Below, piece after piece: positions 8,672 to 18,861 of a stretch of 64,000 bases of DNA. The notes under the pieces were generated by a model, which was given only the letters and a program-made list of their open reading frames with translations, ran no database searches and had not been told where the DNA came from. Every line of letters begins with the position of its first letter. Within the stretch, counting starts at the first letter, position 1. The DNA is taken from the NCBI GenBank assembly GCA_947467605.1, contig CANIII010000012.1, positions 1-64,000 on the forward strand, written 5' to 3'. Both the position numbers and the translations under genes were made by a program. The stretch comes from Acidobacteriota bacterium. GTDB taxonomy: Bacteria > Acidobacteriota > Vicinamibacteria > Vicinamibacterales > SCN-69-37.

Positions 8672-9052
8672 CTACGGCGCGAGCACGAGTGGTGGACGGC
8701 CGAATTTCTGGCGCACGCTGTTGATCGCGTTGAGTACAAGGCGCTGGCTGACAAGCCGCGCTTCGAGCCGGTGCTTACCGGGGAAATCAATCAGCGAGAT
8801 GCCGATCAGGATCGTGAGCACGCCCTGCCCCGGCAGCACGAGCATGGCAATGCCCGCGAGCAGGAAGACGACGCCAATGATGTTCTTCGCGACCAGACCG
8901 GCCGTGCGCAGTACCGGGTGACGGCCAGTCATCCACTTCCGGGGCACGCGCGTGTCGAAGTAGTCGGCCGGCAGACGTACCAGCACCCACGGAATGCCGA
9001 TGAGCGATCCGACAAATCCGACGACGGACGCCGCAGCGAGCCAGGCCAGCAC
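8672..9052 (-). CDS. PGPGW-family small membrane protein
   Basis: This 126-residue protein has two to three predicted membrane helices. It contains the family signature region around LVLPGQGVLTILIGISLIDF, followed by a basic amphipathic tail (GKHRLEARLVSQRLV). The family is widespread, but its biochemical role is unknown. The gene is convergent with the dehydrogenase gene, only eight bases away. It starts four bases upstream of the ilvE stop codon, so it sits immediately downstream of ilvE on the same strand and is probably co-transcribed with it. A six-base-pair hairpin (CGCGCC/GGCGCG) at 8664-8681 spans its stop but has no T run. Confidence 0.75.
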   Translation of the reverse strand: MLAWLAAASVVGFVGSLIGIPWVLVRLPADYFDTRVPRKWMTGRHPVLRTAGLVAKNIIGVVFLLAGIAMLVLPGQGVLTILIGISLIDFPGKHRLEARLVSQRLVLNAINSVRQKFGRPPLVLAP

Positions 9053-9056
9053 TGAG

Positions 9057-9968
9057 CTAGACGTGGTGCAACCAGCCGCTCGACCGCGGATGCGTGCCGC
9101 GAACCGCCTGCTTATACGCGTCGATCAACTGCATCGTGATCGGCCCGGTCTTCCCGGCGCCGATCGGTCGGCTGTCGATCTCGCTGATGCCGACGATCTC
9201 GGCGGCCGTGCCGCACACGAACACTTCGTCGGCGATGTAGAGATGATCGCGCGTCATACGACCTTCGCGCACATTGAGGCCAAGGTCCTGAGCCAGCGCG
9301 AAGACCGTCGAGCGCGTGATGCCTTCAAGAATCGCGTCGGGTTCCGGCGTGATGAGGTTGTTGCCGCGGACGACAAACACATTGGCGCCCGTGGCCTCCG
9401 TGACGTATCCCTGTGCGTCGAGCATCAGCGCGTCGTCGAACCCGTTGCGGTTCGCGTCGGTCTTCGCCATGTAGGAGTTGACGTAGTTGCCGTTGGTCTT
9501 CGCCTTGGTCATCATCGCGTTCGGATGATGCCGCATGAAGTTGGAGATGCAGGCGCGCATGCCCTGCTCGGCTTTCTTCTTCTCCAGATAGATCGCCTGC
9601 TCCCAGACGGCGACGGCCACATGGGCCTTGCCGCTGTCGGTCGTCAGGTTCCAGCCGCCATCAGCCAGCCACGCAATCGGCCGAATGTAGCAATCGTCAT
9701 ACGCGTTCTTGCGAACAGTTTCGGCGACGACGTCAACCATCTGATCAATGGAGTACGGCAGGCCCTTGAAGCCGAGAATGCGCGCCGACTGCTCGAAGCG
9801 CACCATGTGATCGCGCAGACGAAACACCGCCGGGCCTTTGCCCGTCTTGTAGGCGCGGATGCCTTCAAAGACGCCAATGCCGTAATGAAAACCCGCAGTG
9901 AGGAGCGGCACGGTGGCCGACTCCGTCTCCATCATCGTCCCGTTCATCCACGCGTATCGACTGTTCAT
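9057..9968 (-). CDS. ilvE: Branched-chain amino acid aminotransferase
   Basis: The 303-residue PLP fold-type IV enzyme reversibly transaminates valine, leucine and isoleucine with 2-oxoglutarate. Recognisable blocks are GFHYGIGVFEGIRAY, YIRPIAWLADGG, the PLP-lysine region TKAKTNGNYVNSYMAK, GYVTEATGANVFVV, EGITRSTVFALA and DEVFVCGTAAEI. The length is normal for the family. The frame stays open far upstream of 9968, but conservation starts with MNSRYAWMNG, so ATG 9968 is chosen. A TACAAT hexamer ends eight bases before that ATG and there is no Shine-Dalgarno sequence, suggesting a leaderless mRNA. It is divergent from the amidase gene. Confidence 0.93.
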   Translation of the reverse strand: MNSRYAWMNGTMMETESATVPLLTAGFHYGIGVFEGIRAYKTGKGPAVFRLRDHMVRFEQSARILGFKGLPYSIDQMVDVVAETVRKNAYDDCYIRPIAWLADGGWNLTTDSGKAHVAVAVWEQAIYLEKKKAEQGMRACISNFMRHHPNAMMTKAKTNGNYVNSYMAKTDANRNGFDDALMLDAQGYVTEATGANVFVVRGNNLITPEPDAILEGITRSTVFALAQDLGLNVREGRMTRDHLYIADEVFVCGTAAEIVGISEIDSRPIGAGKTGPITMQLIDAYKQAVRGTHPRSSGWLHHV

Positions 9969-9976
9969 GGCGGGCC

Positions 9977-9982
9977 ATTGTA
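9977..9982 (-). promoter_or_regulatory. -10 hexamer of ilvE, leaderless arrangement
   Basis: TACAAT on the minus strand matches five of six -10 consensus bases and ends eight bases from the ilvE ATG. The -35 position is weak. The neighbouring amidase -10 lies on the other strand 38 bases away. Confidence 0.45.
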
Positions 9983-10020
9983 CGCCGGTCCGGCACCCAT
10001 TCCGCGACGTGTTCCTGCCA

Positions 10021-10026
10021 TATGCT
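10021..10026 (+). promoter_or_regulatory. -10 hexamer of the amidase gene, leaderless arrangement
   Basis: TATGCT ends six bases before the ATG at 10033, with no Shine-Dalgarno sequence between. Transcription would therefore start at or beside the start codon. No convincing -35 is seen. Confidence 0.4.
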
Positions 10027-10032
10027 ACGCGC

Positions 10033-11754
10033 ATGACACGGACTGCTCTTGTCACCGCGCTCGCCGTCGGCATTGCCGCACTCACCCTGACCGCGGACGA
10101 GGGCGGCCAACGGCCCGCGGCGGCTCCAGCGCCGTTTTCGATCGTCGAAGCGACGATTCCCGACATGGCGGCCGCGCTCGACGCCGGGCGGATCACATCG
10201 GTCGGACTGGTCCAGCTGTATCTGCAGCGCATCGCGACGTATGAGGATCGATTGAACGCCGTGATCGCGATCAATCCGAATGCGCTGCAGGAAGCGGCGG
10301 CGCTCGACAAGGAGCGCGCCGAAAAACATCTTCGGGGCCCGCTCCACGGCATTCCCGTCGCGCTCAAAGACAACATCCACACGACCAACATGCCGACGAC
10401 CGGGGGCGCGCTGGCGTTTGACGGCCTGGTGCCGCCGTACGAAGCGACGCTGACGAAGAACCTGCGTGACGCCGGCGCGTTGATCATCGCGAAAACCGGT
10501 ATGACGGAGCTCGCCAACTGGGTCGCCGTCGGCATGCCCGGCAACTACAACGGGCTCACGGGCTACGGCATGAATCCGTACGATCCGCGCCGCGATCCGC
10601 GTGACGCGACGTTCGATGGACGTCCGGTGCTCGGCACGGGCGGATCGAGTTCGGGCATCGGCACCGCGGCAAGCTTCTGGGCCGCGAACGTCGGCACCGA
10701 AACCTCCGGATCTGTGCTGAGCCCGTCGAATCAGAACATGCTCGCGGGCATCAAACCGACGGTCGGCCGCATCAGCCGATACGGCGTGATTCCGATCACG
10801 GCGGATCAGGACACACCTGGGCCGATGGCACGGACCGTGACCGACGCGGCCATCATGCTCGGCGCGCTCGAAGGCGCGTCGCCTGATCCGAATGACGCCG
10901 CGACACGAACGTGTCAGGCGCCGGCGAATCGAGACTACCGTCCGTTTCTCAAAGCCGACAGCCTCAAGGGCGCGCGCATCGGCATTCCGCGCGCGTTCTT
11001 CTACGACCGTGCGCCAGTGCCGGGTTCGCCTGATCCGCGCGGCGGTCTCAACGCCGAGCAAACGGCGGCTATGGTCGAGGTGATCGCTATCCTCAGGAAG
11101 GCTGGCGCCGTCATCGTCGATCCCGCCAACATCCCGAGCATCGTCACCACGAAAGCCGAAGACAACTTCATGCTGTGGCCCGTGTGCGGCGGCGTGAATG
11201 ACGTCAAAGGCAAGGACTCGGGCTGTTCCGTGGATTTCAAGTACGGCATGAAGCGCGACTTCAACGCGTGGCTGACGTCACTCGGCGCCGCGGCGCCGGT
11301 GAAGACACTGACGGAACTGCGTCAGTGGAACACCGCGCATCAGAAGGCCGGCGCCATCAAGTACGGACAGACGCTGCTCGACATCTCGGATGAAATGGAC
11401 GTCACCGCCGATCGCGCGCGCTACACGGCCGATCGCGCGAAGGATCTGCGCCTGTCCGCGACGGAGGGACTCGACGCCGTCATGACGCAATACCAGCTCG
11501 ACGCTGTTCTCTTCCCCGGCGCGAGCGGCGCAGCCATCTCCGCGAAGCCCGGCTATCCCACGGTCATTGTTCCCTTCGCTCGCGTGGCCAACGCCCCGAC
11601 GCCGGCATTCCCCGCCGGCTTCGACGCCAAGCCCGCGCCATACGGCGTCAGCTTCGCGGGTCTTGCGTGCAGTGAGCCGAAACTGCTCGGCCTCGCGTAT
11701 GCGTTCGAGCAATTGACGAAGCGAAGAGTGGCGCCGGAGCTCGCCAAGAGATAG
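10033..11754 (+). CDS. Exported amidase-signature hydrolase
   Basis: The 573-residue protein has an N-terminal signal peptide (about residues 1-20). It then has the complete Ser-cisSer-Lys triad of the amidase signature family: Lys112 in GIPVALKDNIHT, a cis-serine at about 206 in GTGGSSSGIGTA and the nucleophile Ser227 in GTETSGS. A family-typical segment IKPTVGRISRYGVIP follows. Residues about 230-330 and 420-470 carry insertions relative to GatA. The signal peptide and solitary position argue against a role in Glu-tRNA amidotransferase; hydrolysis of a periplasmic or imported amide is more likely. The substrate cannot be inferred. ATG 10033 is preferred to an in-frame GTG at 9898, which would remove the signal from the N-terminus. 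Confidence 0.88.
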   Translation: MTRTALVTALAVGIAALTLTADEGGQRPAAAPAPFSIVEATIPDMAAALDAGRITSVGLVQLYLQRIATYEDRLNAVIAINPNALQEAAALDKERAEKHLRGPLHGIPVALKDNIHTTNMPTTGGALAFDGLVPPYEATLTKNLRDAGALIIAKTGMTELANWVAVGMPGNYNGLTGYGMNPYDPRRDPRDATFDGRPVLGTGGSSSGIGTAASFWAANVGTETSGSVLSPSNQNMLAGIKPTVGRISRYGVIPITADQDTPGPMARTVTDAAIMLGALEGASPDPNDAATRTCQAPANRDYRPFLKADSLKGARIGIPRAFFYDRAPVPGSPDPRGGLNAEQTAAMVEVIAILRKAGAVIVDPANIPSIVTTKAEDNFMLWPVCGGVNDVKGKDSGCSVDFKYGMKRDFNAWLTSLGAAAPVKTLTELRQWNTAHQKAGAIKYGQTLLDISDEMDVTADRARYTADRAKDLRLSATEGLDAVMTQYQLDAVLFPGASGAAISAKPGYPTVIVPFARVANAPTPAFPAGFDAKPAPYGVSFAGLACSEPKLLGLAYAFEQLTKRRVAPELAKR

Positions 11755-11777
11755 TCGCCATTCGAAGAGGAGAACGG

Positions 11778-12227
11778 GTGGCACGTCAATCACGCACACT
11801 CACGCGATCCGAGCAGTTGAGGCTGCTCGCTGGTCTCGCCGCGCAGCCGTTCCTCGCTGCCGCCGTGGCGTTCGTCTTCTTCCCGCTGCTGTTGGTGCGT
11901 CGATCCGGGCAGATCCTCGCCGGCGGCACCGACGCGGCCGTATCGATGGCGTTTGGCGTCGGACTGGTCGTCTTGATCCTGACGGCCAGTCTGGGGCTGC
12001 CAGTTTCACTGTGGCTGATGAAGCGTGGCCCCGTGACGCTGACTCGCTCGCTCCTCATCGGCCTCATGCTGGCCGATCTGCCGATTCTGCTCGGATACGT
12101 ATTCACTGGCACCTATGGCGCAACGGCGACGCTCCGCGGGTTCACATTCGCGTCACTCATCGGCCTGACGGGGGCAGCGGCGCTCTGGCTGATTGCTCTT
12201 CGCAGACCGTCAAGTCACTTGGAGTAG
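11778..12227 (+). CDS. Small integral membrane protein, unknown function
   Basis: The 149-residue product has four predicted membrane helices (about 23-42, 55-77, 90-110 and 118-140) and a basic N-terminus. It starts with GTG at 11778, preceded at a good distance by GAGGAG (11766-11771). It follows the amidase by 23 bases and may be co-transcribed with it. Its last 13 bases overlap the convergent PEGA gene. No family is recognised. Confidence 0.65.
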   Translation: MARQSRTLTRSEQLRLLAGLAAQPFLAAAVAFVFFPLLLVRRSGQILAGGTDAAVSMAFGVGLVVLILTASLGLPVSLWLMKRGPVTLTRSLLIGLMLADLPILLGYVFTGTYGATATLRGFTFASLIGLTGAAALWLIALRRPSSHLE

Positions 12228-12979
12228 CGCAGGCGGGCCTTTTCCACATCCCGGTGAAAGACGAAGAGCCGGTCGACGTTGCCGTCCGGATCGGTGAAGT
12301 TGTAGGTGCGGCCCTTCTTCACCTTCAGCTTGAGGTTCTTGTTCAGATAGTCGACCTCAAAGGTCTCGATGTCGGCGAGCGCCACAGTGAAACCGTCACT
12401 CTTGTCGGTCGTCTCGTAGGTCACGCCTTGCGGCGACGCGCGGAGCGTGCCCCTGCACGAACCCATCGCGTGCTTGTGCACCACGGCCACGGTGGCCGCG
12501 AGGCGAATCTCTTTGAAGGCGATCGCGATGTCGCGCGGACCGATGGCAACATCGATGTCTTCGGTGATCGCGTCGTAGCCTGGTGCCGAGACATTCAGGT
12601 GATGTGAACCCGGCGCGATGTCTGCGGCGGTGACCGGCGCGGTGCCGATGAATTTGCGATCGATGAAGACACTCGCATCGGCCACATCGGCCGAGATGCG
12701 CAACGTCCCGGTGGTCGGCGCGCTCGGCGCGGCGATCGGCACCGGAGTCTCTGGCACTGACGGCTTCGACTTGTCAGGCGTCGTCTTGGGTCGCGAAAGC
12801 TCGGACGCGATCGACGGGGATTTCTCAGGCGCGATCACTGGCGCCGCCGGAGCGGGCGTTGCTACGGGCGCGCCGCTCTTCGGTGGAACGGCAGGCGGGC
12901 GCGTCAACAACAACACGCCCGCGCCGCCACCCAACACCACTGCACCTACAAAGACAATGACGAGTACTCGGCCGCTCAC
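12215..12979 (-). CDS. PEGA-domain membrane-anchored protein
   Basis: This 254-residue protein starts with one membrane helix (residues 5-26) and continues with a Pro/Ala/Ser-rich linker to about residue 88. A PEGA-type domain follows (TLRISADVADASVFIDRKFIG, abbreviated at its start, then GSHHLNVSAPGYD). The C-terminal 100 residues include HKHAMGSCRGTLRASPQGV and a VDYLNKNLKLKVKKGRTY segment resembling a PH-like beta barrel. PEGA domains are surface or periplasmic beta modules often attached to regulators. The start is GTG 12979. It lies 21 bases downstream of the giant FG-GAP gene on the same strand, so the two may be co-transcribed. Confidence 0.72.
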   Translation of the reverse strand: MSGRVLVIVFVGAVVLGGGAGVLLLTRPPAVPPKSGAPVATPAPAAPVIAPEKSPSIASELSRPKTTPDKSKPSVPETPVPIAAPSAPTTGTLRISADVADASVFIDRKFIGTAPVTAADIAPGSHHLNVSAPGYDAITEDIDVAIGPRDIAIAFKEIRLAATVAVVHKHAMGSCRGTLRASPQGVTYETTDKSDGFTVALADIETFEVDYLNKNLKLKVKKGRTYNFTDPDGNVDRLFVFHRDVEKARLRYSK

Positions 12980-13000
12980 CGGCCGATTGTGTCACGTGCG

Positions 13001-16000
13001 CTACTTCTTCTTCACCGTCACCGTGAAGCTCACGGAGGCTTCATTGCCCGAATCATCACGCGCCTTGCACGTGACCGTGGTCACACCAACGTCGAATCGA
13101 CGATCGGGCGATGGCGAGCACTTCACGGCAACCGCACCGTCCACCAGGTCTGTCGCCGTCGGCGGCAGGATCGTGAGGTCCACGCCCTTCGTCGACGTCG
13201 CCTGCACCGTCAGGTTCTGTGGCACGCGTGCAAATACGGGCGCCACGTGATCCGCCACGACGACGCGGAAGTGCATCGACGCGGTCCGACCGCCGGCATC
13301 ACTCGCCGTGCAGCTCACCTGCGTCGAACCCAGATCAAACTGTGTGCCTGAGGCGGGCGCACACGACACGGCGAGTGGCGCGCCGGCACCATCGACGGCC
13401 GTCGGCAGTGCGTAGGTCGCGATCGCGCCGTTGGATGATGACGCTTCCGCACTAACCACCGGCCACGGCGCACCCGTGAACATCGGCGGCGGCGTGCGGT
13501 TCGGCAACCGCAACGACTGGATGTTGCCGCCCGTGAGTTTGCCGGACACGTTCATCACCATGTGACCCGTCGCATCGGACACGGTGAGCGTGAACGAATC
13601 CACCCCCTTGCCTGGTTCGCCCGCATCAATCGCTGTCACTTCGAACGTGTAGCCGGGCACGTCATTGAGTTCGCCCGTGCCGCGGAACACCACCGTGTCG
13701 ATGCTCGGCGTGCGCCGTCGTCCCGGCGTCACCGCCGGATCATCGATGAAGACCACCGACGTGATCGACGTCGCTTCAAACAGGTCGTGCCGATGCGGAC
13801 GACGACGGGCGTCGCGATCCTGGTCGCTGTCGTGTGCGGTCCAGACGCTGAAGCGCCCGCGGTCGGCGCCGCTCGCCGCTTCGAGAATGTCGAAGGTGAA
13901 GCGCGGCTTGTCCATGCTGCTGCCGGTTGCGGCGATGAAGCCGTCACCGCGCATATGGCCTGGGGTGGAGGATGGCGGGGGCGGCACCGTGCACACTGTG
14001 GAACCAACTCCAGACGTCACTCCCGCTGGGCATGGCGTTGCCGACACCGCGCCAGCGACGTCGACAAATGTTCCGGCTGGTGCGAGCAGACACGCGGCCG
14101 CACCCGCAGACGGTTGATAGGACCCGGGCGCGCAAAGTGTCGCCGCAGTCGCTTCAGCCGTGGCCACGTAGCTGCCCGGCGATGCCAACGTGCACGCGGC
14201 ATCACCAGTCGCGGCGCGATAGGAACCTGGAGCGCACGTCTCCCGATAGATCACGTCGAAGGACGCCGTGCCCGTGTTGCCCGCCGCGTCGACCGCTGTG
14301 CAGGTGACGTGTGTCGTGCCAATCGGCAGCTCACTTCCAGACGGCGTATCGCACGTTACCGGTAGCACACCGCTCACCAGGTCGTACGCCGTCGGCATGG
14401 CAAAGCTGACGGTGCTGCCAACGAAGGTCACCGCGATCGACATTGGTTCTGAACCGTCGGGTGTCATCCCACCGGACATCGTGAGTGGCACCTGAGATGT
14501 CAGCGGTGCTGAGGAGGCTCCAACAACTTGAGTTGTGGTGAGTCCATTCAGCAAGAGCGTTGCATCGGGGCGGTAGCGGCCACCGAGCACGAGATCGACG
14601 AGCCCGTCGCCATTCATGTCGCCACTAGCGATACCCAGTGCTTCTTGGCCGGCTGCGACGAGACTCAACGAACTGAAGCCGCCGCTGCCATCTCCCGTTG
14701 CAATGGCGACCGACGCGTCGTATGCATTGGAAACAGCCAGATCGAGTTTCCCGTCATGGTTGAGATCTGCAAGCACCATGTCTTGATGGAAAGTGATGTC
14801 GAGGAGTCGGTAGATCGGCGCGGCAAAGCCAGCGGCGCCGTCGCCAAGCAGCGTCGTGACCCAACATTCGCCGCTGGAATCGAATGAGATTGTTACCAGG
14901 TCCGGATGATGATCGCCATTCACGTCGCCGACCCTGACGAGACGACCAGCGTGTCCGGGCGCAAGATGTCCTCCTGGCCCGTGCCACCCAGTGTCGCTAT
15001 TCACTGCCGTGCTCGTCGGCGGCGCGAAGGTACCGTCACCATTGCTCAACCAAGTGAGCACTTTTCCCCAGCCAAAATATTCCACCGACGCCACATCGTC
15101 GCGGCCATCGCCGTTGAAGTCGCCGACCGCCACTGAACTGTCGTATTGGCCGTCAGAGATGAACATTGCAGAGCGACTGAATGCGCCATGTCCATCGCCA
15201 AGCATCACGACGATATTGCCCACCAAGCTTCCGGCTGCGAGGTCCAGATTCCCGTCGGCATTGAAATCACCACTCGCGAGTTCGTTCGGAGCATAGAACT
15301 CCATCGGATCTCCCGTTGACGATCGAGTGGGCGCGGCAAACACCCCCCCGCCGAGATTCAGCGACACGGCGATGTACGACTCGAACGTCGACGATGTCGG
15401 CGTCTCTTCGATCGTGTTGCCCGCTACCGCGATATCCGGCCGCCCATCCCTATTGAAATCGCCGATCACCACATGACCAACGCGGCCGCTCGCTGAAATC
15501 TCGTACCAGACACGGGGCCTGAATCCGCCGGCGCCATTTCCCAGCGCTACGCTGAAGCCAAACTCGCCGTAGCCATCCGTGAAAATGTTGTGTTCCTCGG
15601 ACGTGACCACATCCAGGAAGCCGTCGCCGTTAAGATCGGCAGTCGCGATGCTCCAGTTGATGTGAGCCCTGCCTCTATCGGCCATTTCAAAGAAGCGCGG
15701 AGCTCCGAATTGACCGGCCGGCAGTCCGCTGGTCGCTGGCGTCACGGTCGGCGCTGCCGTGTCGCGCACTTGGACATTGAAGTGCGATGACGCCGAGTGG
15801 CCGAGATGATCCGATGCCGCGCATGAGACGACGGTCGAGCCCATCGGGAAGGCTGTGCCAGAAGCCGGCGCGCAGTTCACTGCGACGATGCCGTCAAGAT
15901 TGTCGATGGCTGACGGTCGAACGTAGGTGACCGTCGCGCCCGAAGCGCTCGTTGCTTCGACTGTTTCGTCGGCATGCGAGGAAATCACCGGCGCCGCCGC

Positions 16001-18805
16001 CGGCAATACCGTCACCACCACACTGACCGTCGTCGCATTCACCGGCGACGCATGATCAGACGCGGTGTAGATCAGCGTCGTGTCGCCAACCGGGAAGATG
16101 TTGCCTGGGAACGATGGCGCGATGGTCACGGTCGGCGCGGAATCGCAGTTGTCTGTCGCGGTCGTTGACGGATCGAAGAACGCGCCACTCGCGCTGGTGG
16201 CTTCAAGCGCGGGCACGACCGGCGGCAGGAATGTTGGAGCGGTGGTGTCTTTCACCACAACGGTGCCGCTCGCCGTCGTCACGTGACCATGTTGATCGTC
16301 GACGGAAAGCGCGATCGTGTGCGAGCCGAGGCTCAACACCACCGATGGAGCCGCGGCCGAAGACAAGAGGGCCCCGTTCTCCGTCCACCGATACAGCATC
16401 GCATCGCCATCCGCGTCCGAGACGACGGCAGTCAATGGCAGGGTCGTGACGCAGTTGGCGCCAGGACTCACCGACAACGGCAGCGACAGGCTGGCGACCG
16501 GCGCGCGATTCGGCGCAATTGAGGTGTTGCGCAACACCGTGGCGGTCGTGCCTGTGGCGTTGGTGACGAGAATGTCCAGCTGACCATCGCGATCGATATC
16601 GGCGAGAGCCAGTCCCAATGGCCGCGTGCCTGCAGCAATGTCCTGCGGTGCGCGGAAAGTGCCATCGCCGTTACCGAGAACTACTGAGACGGTTCCGGCA
16701 ACGTTGTTTGCCACCACCAGGTCCGGCGCGCCGTCACCGTTCATGTCGCCGGCACGCACGTACTCAGGCAGCGCCGTTGCGCCCACGCTGATCGTCAACG
16801 CCGGCTGCGCAAACGCCCCCGCGCCGTTGCCGAAAAGAACCGAGACCGTGCCGTCGAGCGCATCCGTGGTGACCAGATCGAGCTTGCCGTCGCGATTGAA
16901 ATCAGCCGCAGCGATAGAGCGCTGTCCGCCTTTGGCGCCGGCCGGCGCGACCGCCGGCAGCCCGACCGCAAAGTCTGTGCCTGCACCATGCGCCGAAAAT
17001 CCGCCGCTGCCGTTGCCCAGCAACACCGTGACGGTGGCTGCGGATGAATTCGCCGTGGCGATATCGAGCTTGCCGTCGCCGTTAAAGTCTCCGGTCGTGA
17101 TCGCAAAGGGACCGGCGCCGACCGTCACCAGCGTCGGCGCACCGAAACCACCGCTCGCGTTGCCCAGCACGATCGACACGTTCGGCCCGTTGTTGTCGGC
17201 AGTCACCACATCAAGAATGCCGTCGCGGTTGAAGTCGCCGAGCGAGGTCTGCAGGTTGTTCTTCCCGACCGCGTAGGACTGCGCGTTGCCGAGCGCGCCC
17301 GAGCCGTCGTTGAGAAGCACGGACACATCCGCGGTGCCGCCGTTGTTGTTGGTCAACACATCGGGCCGGCCGTTGCGATCGAAGTCGCCGACGATCACCG
17401 AGAACGGGCTGGCCTGCGTCGCATAAGTTTGCGCCGCGCCAAATGCGCCACCGCCCGTGCCGTTCACAACCGACACGGAGGCGCCAGCGTAGTTCGACGT
17501 GACGAAGTCGAGGCGACCGTCGCGGTTGACGTCGGCGACGTCAATCGCCGTCGGTGACAGACCCACCGGTACGGTGCTGGTGGCGAACGACAACGTTGTC
17601 GGAGCCGCGACGGGCGAGGCCATCAGAATCGACACGCCATCGGCGTCAAACACTGACACGGCCACGTCGAGCATGCCGTCACGATTCAAGTCCGCGATCG
17701 CCACCAGCCCAATCGCCCTCACGACGGTCGGAGCCTTCACGTCTATGGCGGGAGGCACGCTAAACGTTCCCGAACCAGTGCCGAGCAACACCTGCACTTG
17801 GCTCGTGCCCCGGCACGTGAGAATCAGGTCGAGTGCGCCATCCCTGTTCATGTCGGCAATCAAGACCTGTTTCGGTGCGGCCGGGATCACCACCGTTCCA
17901 GCAGCCGTGAAGCCGCCAGCGCCGTTCGACAGGAAGGTCGCCACCACGGCTGACGTTCCGGCCACCGTTGCCTGACTCGTCGTCACAAGATCCGCAAAGC
18001 CGTCGCCATTCACATCACCGGCGGCCACGGACGTGACCTGCAGCGACGGGCCGGGTCCCGCGACCGTGGCCTGCAGCGAGAATGCTCCGGCGCCGTTTCC
18101 GGAGAACACAGACACTGTGTTGACGGAGATGTTCGCCGACGCGAGGTCCAGTTTGCCGTCGCCGTCGAAGTCTGCCACGGCCACCGCGAATGGCCCAGCG
18201 CCGGTCGCAACGCGCGTGGGCGCTGCAAAGGTGCCGTTGCCATTTCCCAACAGGACCGAGAGCCGGCTTGTGTTGTTTTCAGCTGCCACAACATCGGGGA
18301 TCCCGTCGCGATTCAGATCCGCGATCGTGGCGAACAGCACACTCGTGCCGACACCGACCAACGTGGGAGCCGCAAACGTGGCCGGCCCCGTTCCAAGGAT
18401 CACGAATACGCCCGTGCTGCCATTCGACGCCACCACTACGTCGTCCCAACCGTCGCGGTTCAGGTCCGCCACGCTCACTGACCCCTGCGAGAACACGTCC
18501 AGGAACGCGCGGTACTGGATCGAGGTCGCGGCGACGTAGCCGCCGGCCGTCTGACCGATCAGAATCGACAGGGTCCCATCGTTGTGATTGGAAGCGGCCA
18601 GATCCGGGATGCCATCGTGATTGAAGTCGCCCACGCCGACGGCTTCGGTGCCATCACCCGCTCCAGCGAACAGCCCGGGAGTCGCGGCGGTATACGTGGT
18701 GAACGCCACACCTCCGGCCGAGGCCAGGAGCCACTGCCCCGGTCGAATCAGGGCCACGAGCATCAGAACGGCAACGGCGATGGGGAGCTTGCGGAAAACC
18801 GGCAT
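13001..18805 (-). CDS. Giant secreted FG-GAP/VCBS-repeat protein with HYR modules
   Basis: The 1934-residue protein has an N-terminal signal peptide (about 1-31). A long FG-GAP/VCBS block follows to about 780, with many calcium-binding-type repeats of the form [13 protein letters not shown] or [12 protein letters not shown]. Next are a PKD/Ig-like segment and two HYR modules (to about 1030), a second FG-GAP block (about 1040-1420) and another HYR module. A cysteine-containing segment similar to GCC2/GCC3 repeats ([16 protein letters not shown]) lies near 1520-1590, and a post-COAP-like domain near 1615-1765. Two further HYR modules complete the chain, ending TVTVKKK. The modules suggest an adhesive, integrin-like surface protein, with folding dependent on Ca2+. 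No PEP-CTERM, LPXTG or T9SS tail is visible. GGAGG lies just before the ATG. Confidence 0.9.
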   Translation of the reverse strand: MPVFRKLPIAVAVLMLVALIRPGQWLLASAGGVAFTTYTAATPGLFAGAGDGTEAVGVGDFNHDGIPDLAASNHNDGTLSILIGQTAGGYVAATSIQYRAFLDVFSQGSVSVADLNRDGWDDVVVASNGSTGVFVILGTGPATFAAPTLVGVGTSVLFATIADLNRDGIPDVVAAENNTSRLSVLLGNGNGTFAAPTRVATGAGPFAVAVADFDGDGKLDLASANISVNTVSVFSGNGAGAFSLQATVAGPGPSLQVTSVAAGDVNGDGFADLVTTSQATVAGTSAVVATFLSNGAGGFTAAGTVVIPAAPKQVLIADMNRDGALDLILTCRGTSQVQVLLGTGSGTFSVPPAIDVKAPTVVRAIGLVAIADLNRDGMLDVAVSVFDADGVSILMASPVAAPTTLSFATSTVPVGLSPTAIDVADVNRDGRLDFVTSNYAGASVSVVNGTGGGAFGAAQTYATQASPFSVIVGDFDRNGRPDVLTNNNGGTADVSVLLNDGSGALGNAQSYAVGKNNLQTSLGDFNRDGILDVVTADNNGPNVSIVLGNASGGFGAPTLVTVGAGPFAITTGDFNGDGKLDIATANSSAATVTVLLGNGSGGFSAHGAGTDFAVGLPAVAPAGAKGGQRSIAAADFNRDGKLDLVTTDALDGTVSVLFGNGAGAFAQPALTISVGATALPEYVRAGDMNGDGAPDLVVANNVAGTVSVVLGNGDGTFRAPQDIAAGTRPLGLALADIDRDGQLDILVTNATGTTATVLRNTSIAPNRAPVASLSLPLSVSPGANCVTTLPLTAVVSDADGDAMLYRWTENGALLSSAAAPSVVLSLGSHTIALSVDDQHGHVTTASGTVVVKDTTAPTFLPPVVPALEATSASGAFFDPSTTATDNCDSAPTVTIAPSFPGNIFPVGDTTLIYTASDHASPVNATTVSVVVTVLPAAAPVISSHADETVEATSASGATVTYVRPSAIDNLDGIVAVNCAPASGTAFPMGSTVVSCAASDHLGHSASSHFNVQVRDTAAPTVTPATSGLPAGQFGAPRFFEMADRGRAHINWSIATADLNGDGFLDVVTSEEHNIFTDGYGEFGFSVALGNGAGGFRPRVWYEISASGRVGHVVIGDFNRDGRPDIAVAGNTIEETPTSSTFESYIAVSLNLGGGVFAAPTRSSTGDPMEFYAPNELASGDFNADGNLDLAAGSLVGNIVVMLGDGHGAFSRSAMFISDGQYDSSVAVGDFNGDGRDDVASVEYFGWGKVLTWLSNGDGTFAPPTSTAVNSDTGWHGPGGHLAPGHAGRLVRVGDVNGDHHPDLVTISFDSSGECWVTTLLGDGAAGFAAPIYRLLDITFHQDMVLADLNHDGKLDLAVSNAYDASVAIATGDGSGGFSSLSLVAAGQEALGIASGDMNGDGLVDLVLGGRYRPDATLLLNGLTTTQVVGASSAPLTSQVPLTMSGGMTPDGSEPMSIAVTFVGSTVSFAMPTAYDLVSGVLPVTCDTPSGSELPIGTTHVTCTAVDAAGNTGTASFDVIYRETCAPGSYRAATGDAACTLASPGSYVATAEATAATLCAPGSYQPSAGAAACLLAPAGTFVDVAGAVSATPCPAGVTSGVGSTVCTVPPPPSSTPGHMRGDGFIAATGSSMDKPRFTFDILEAASGADRGRFSVWTAHDSDQDRDARRRPHRHDLFEATSITSVVFIDDPAVTPGRRRTPSIDTVVFRGTGELNDVPGYTFEVTAIDAGEPGKGVDSFTLTVSDATGHMVMNVSGKLTGGNIQSLRLPNRTPPPMFTGAPWPVVSAEASSSNGAIATYALPTAVDGAGAPLAVSCAPASGTQFDLGSTQVSCTASDAGGRTASMHFRVVVADHVAPVFARVPQNLTVQATSTKGVDLTILPPTATDLVDGAVAVKCSPSPDRRFDVGVTTVTCKARDDSGNEASVSFTVTVKKK

Positions 18806-18861
18806 GTATCCTCCGAACCGGCGTCAGTTACAGGCCGCTTCTGTGCTGTAAAGCGGATGGA

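Noticed and set aside
8664-8681. CGCGCC-N6-GGCGCG hairpin between the cytochrome fusion and the PGPGW gene as a terminator
   Set aside because: Six pairs with no T run on either strand; this is common by chance in GC-rich sequence.
9969-10544. N-terminal extension of ilvE by nearly 200 residues
   Set aside because: The extra part is antisense to the amidase gene and unlike any aminotransferase; conservation begins at MNSRYAWM.
13001-18805. DNA repeats in the FG-GAP gene as a repeat array or CRISPR
   Set aside because: The similarity comes from degenerate protein repeats; there are no exact repeats with regular spacers.
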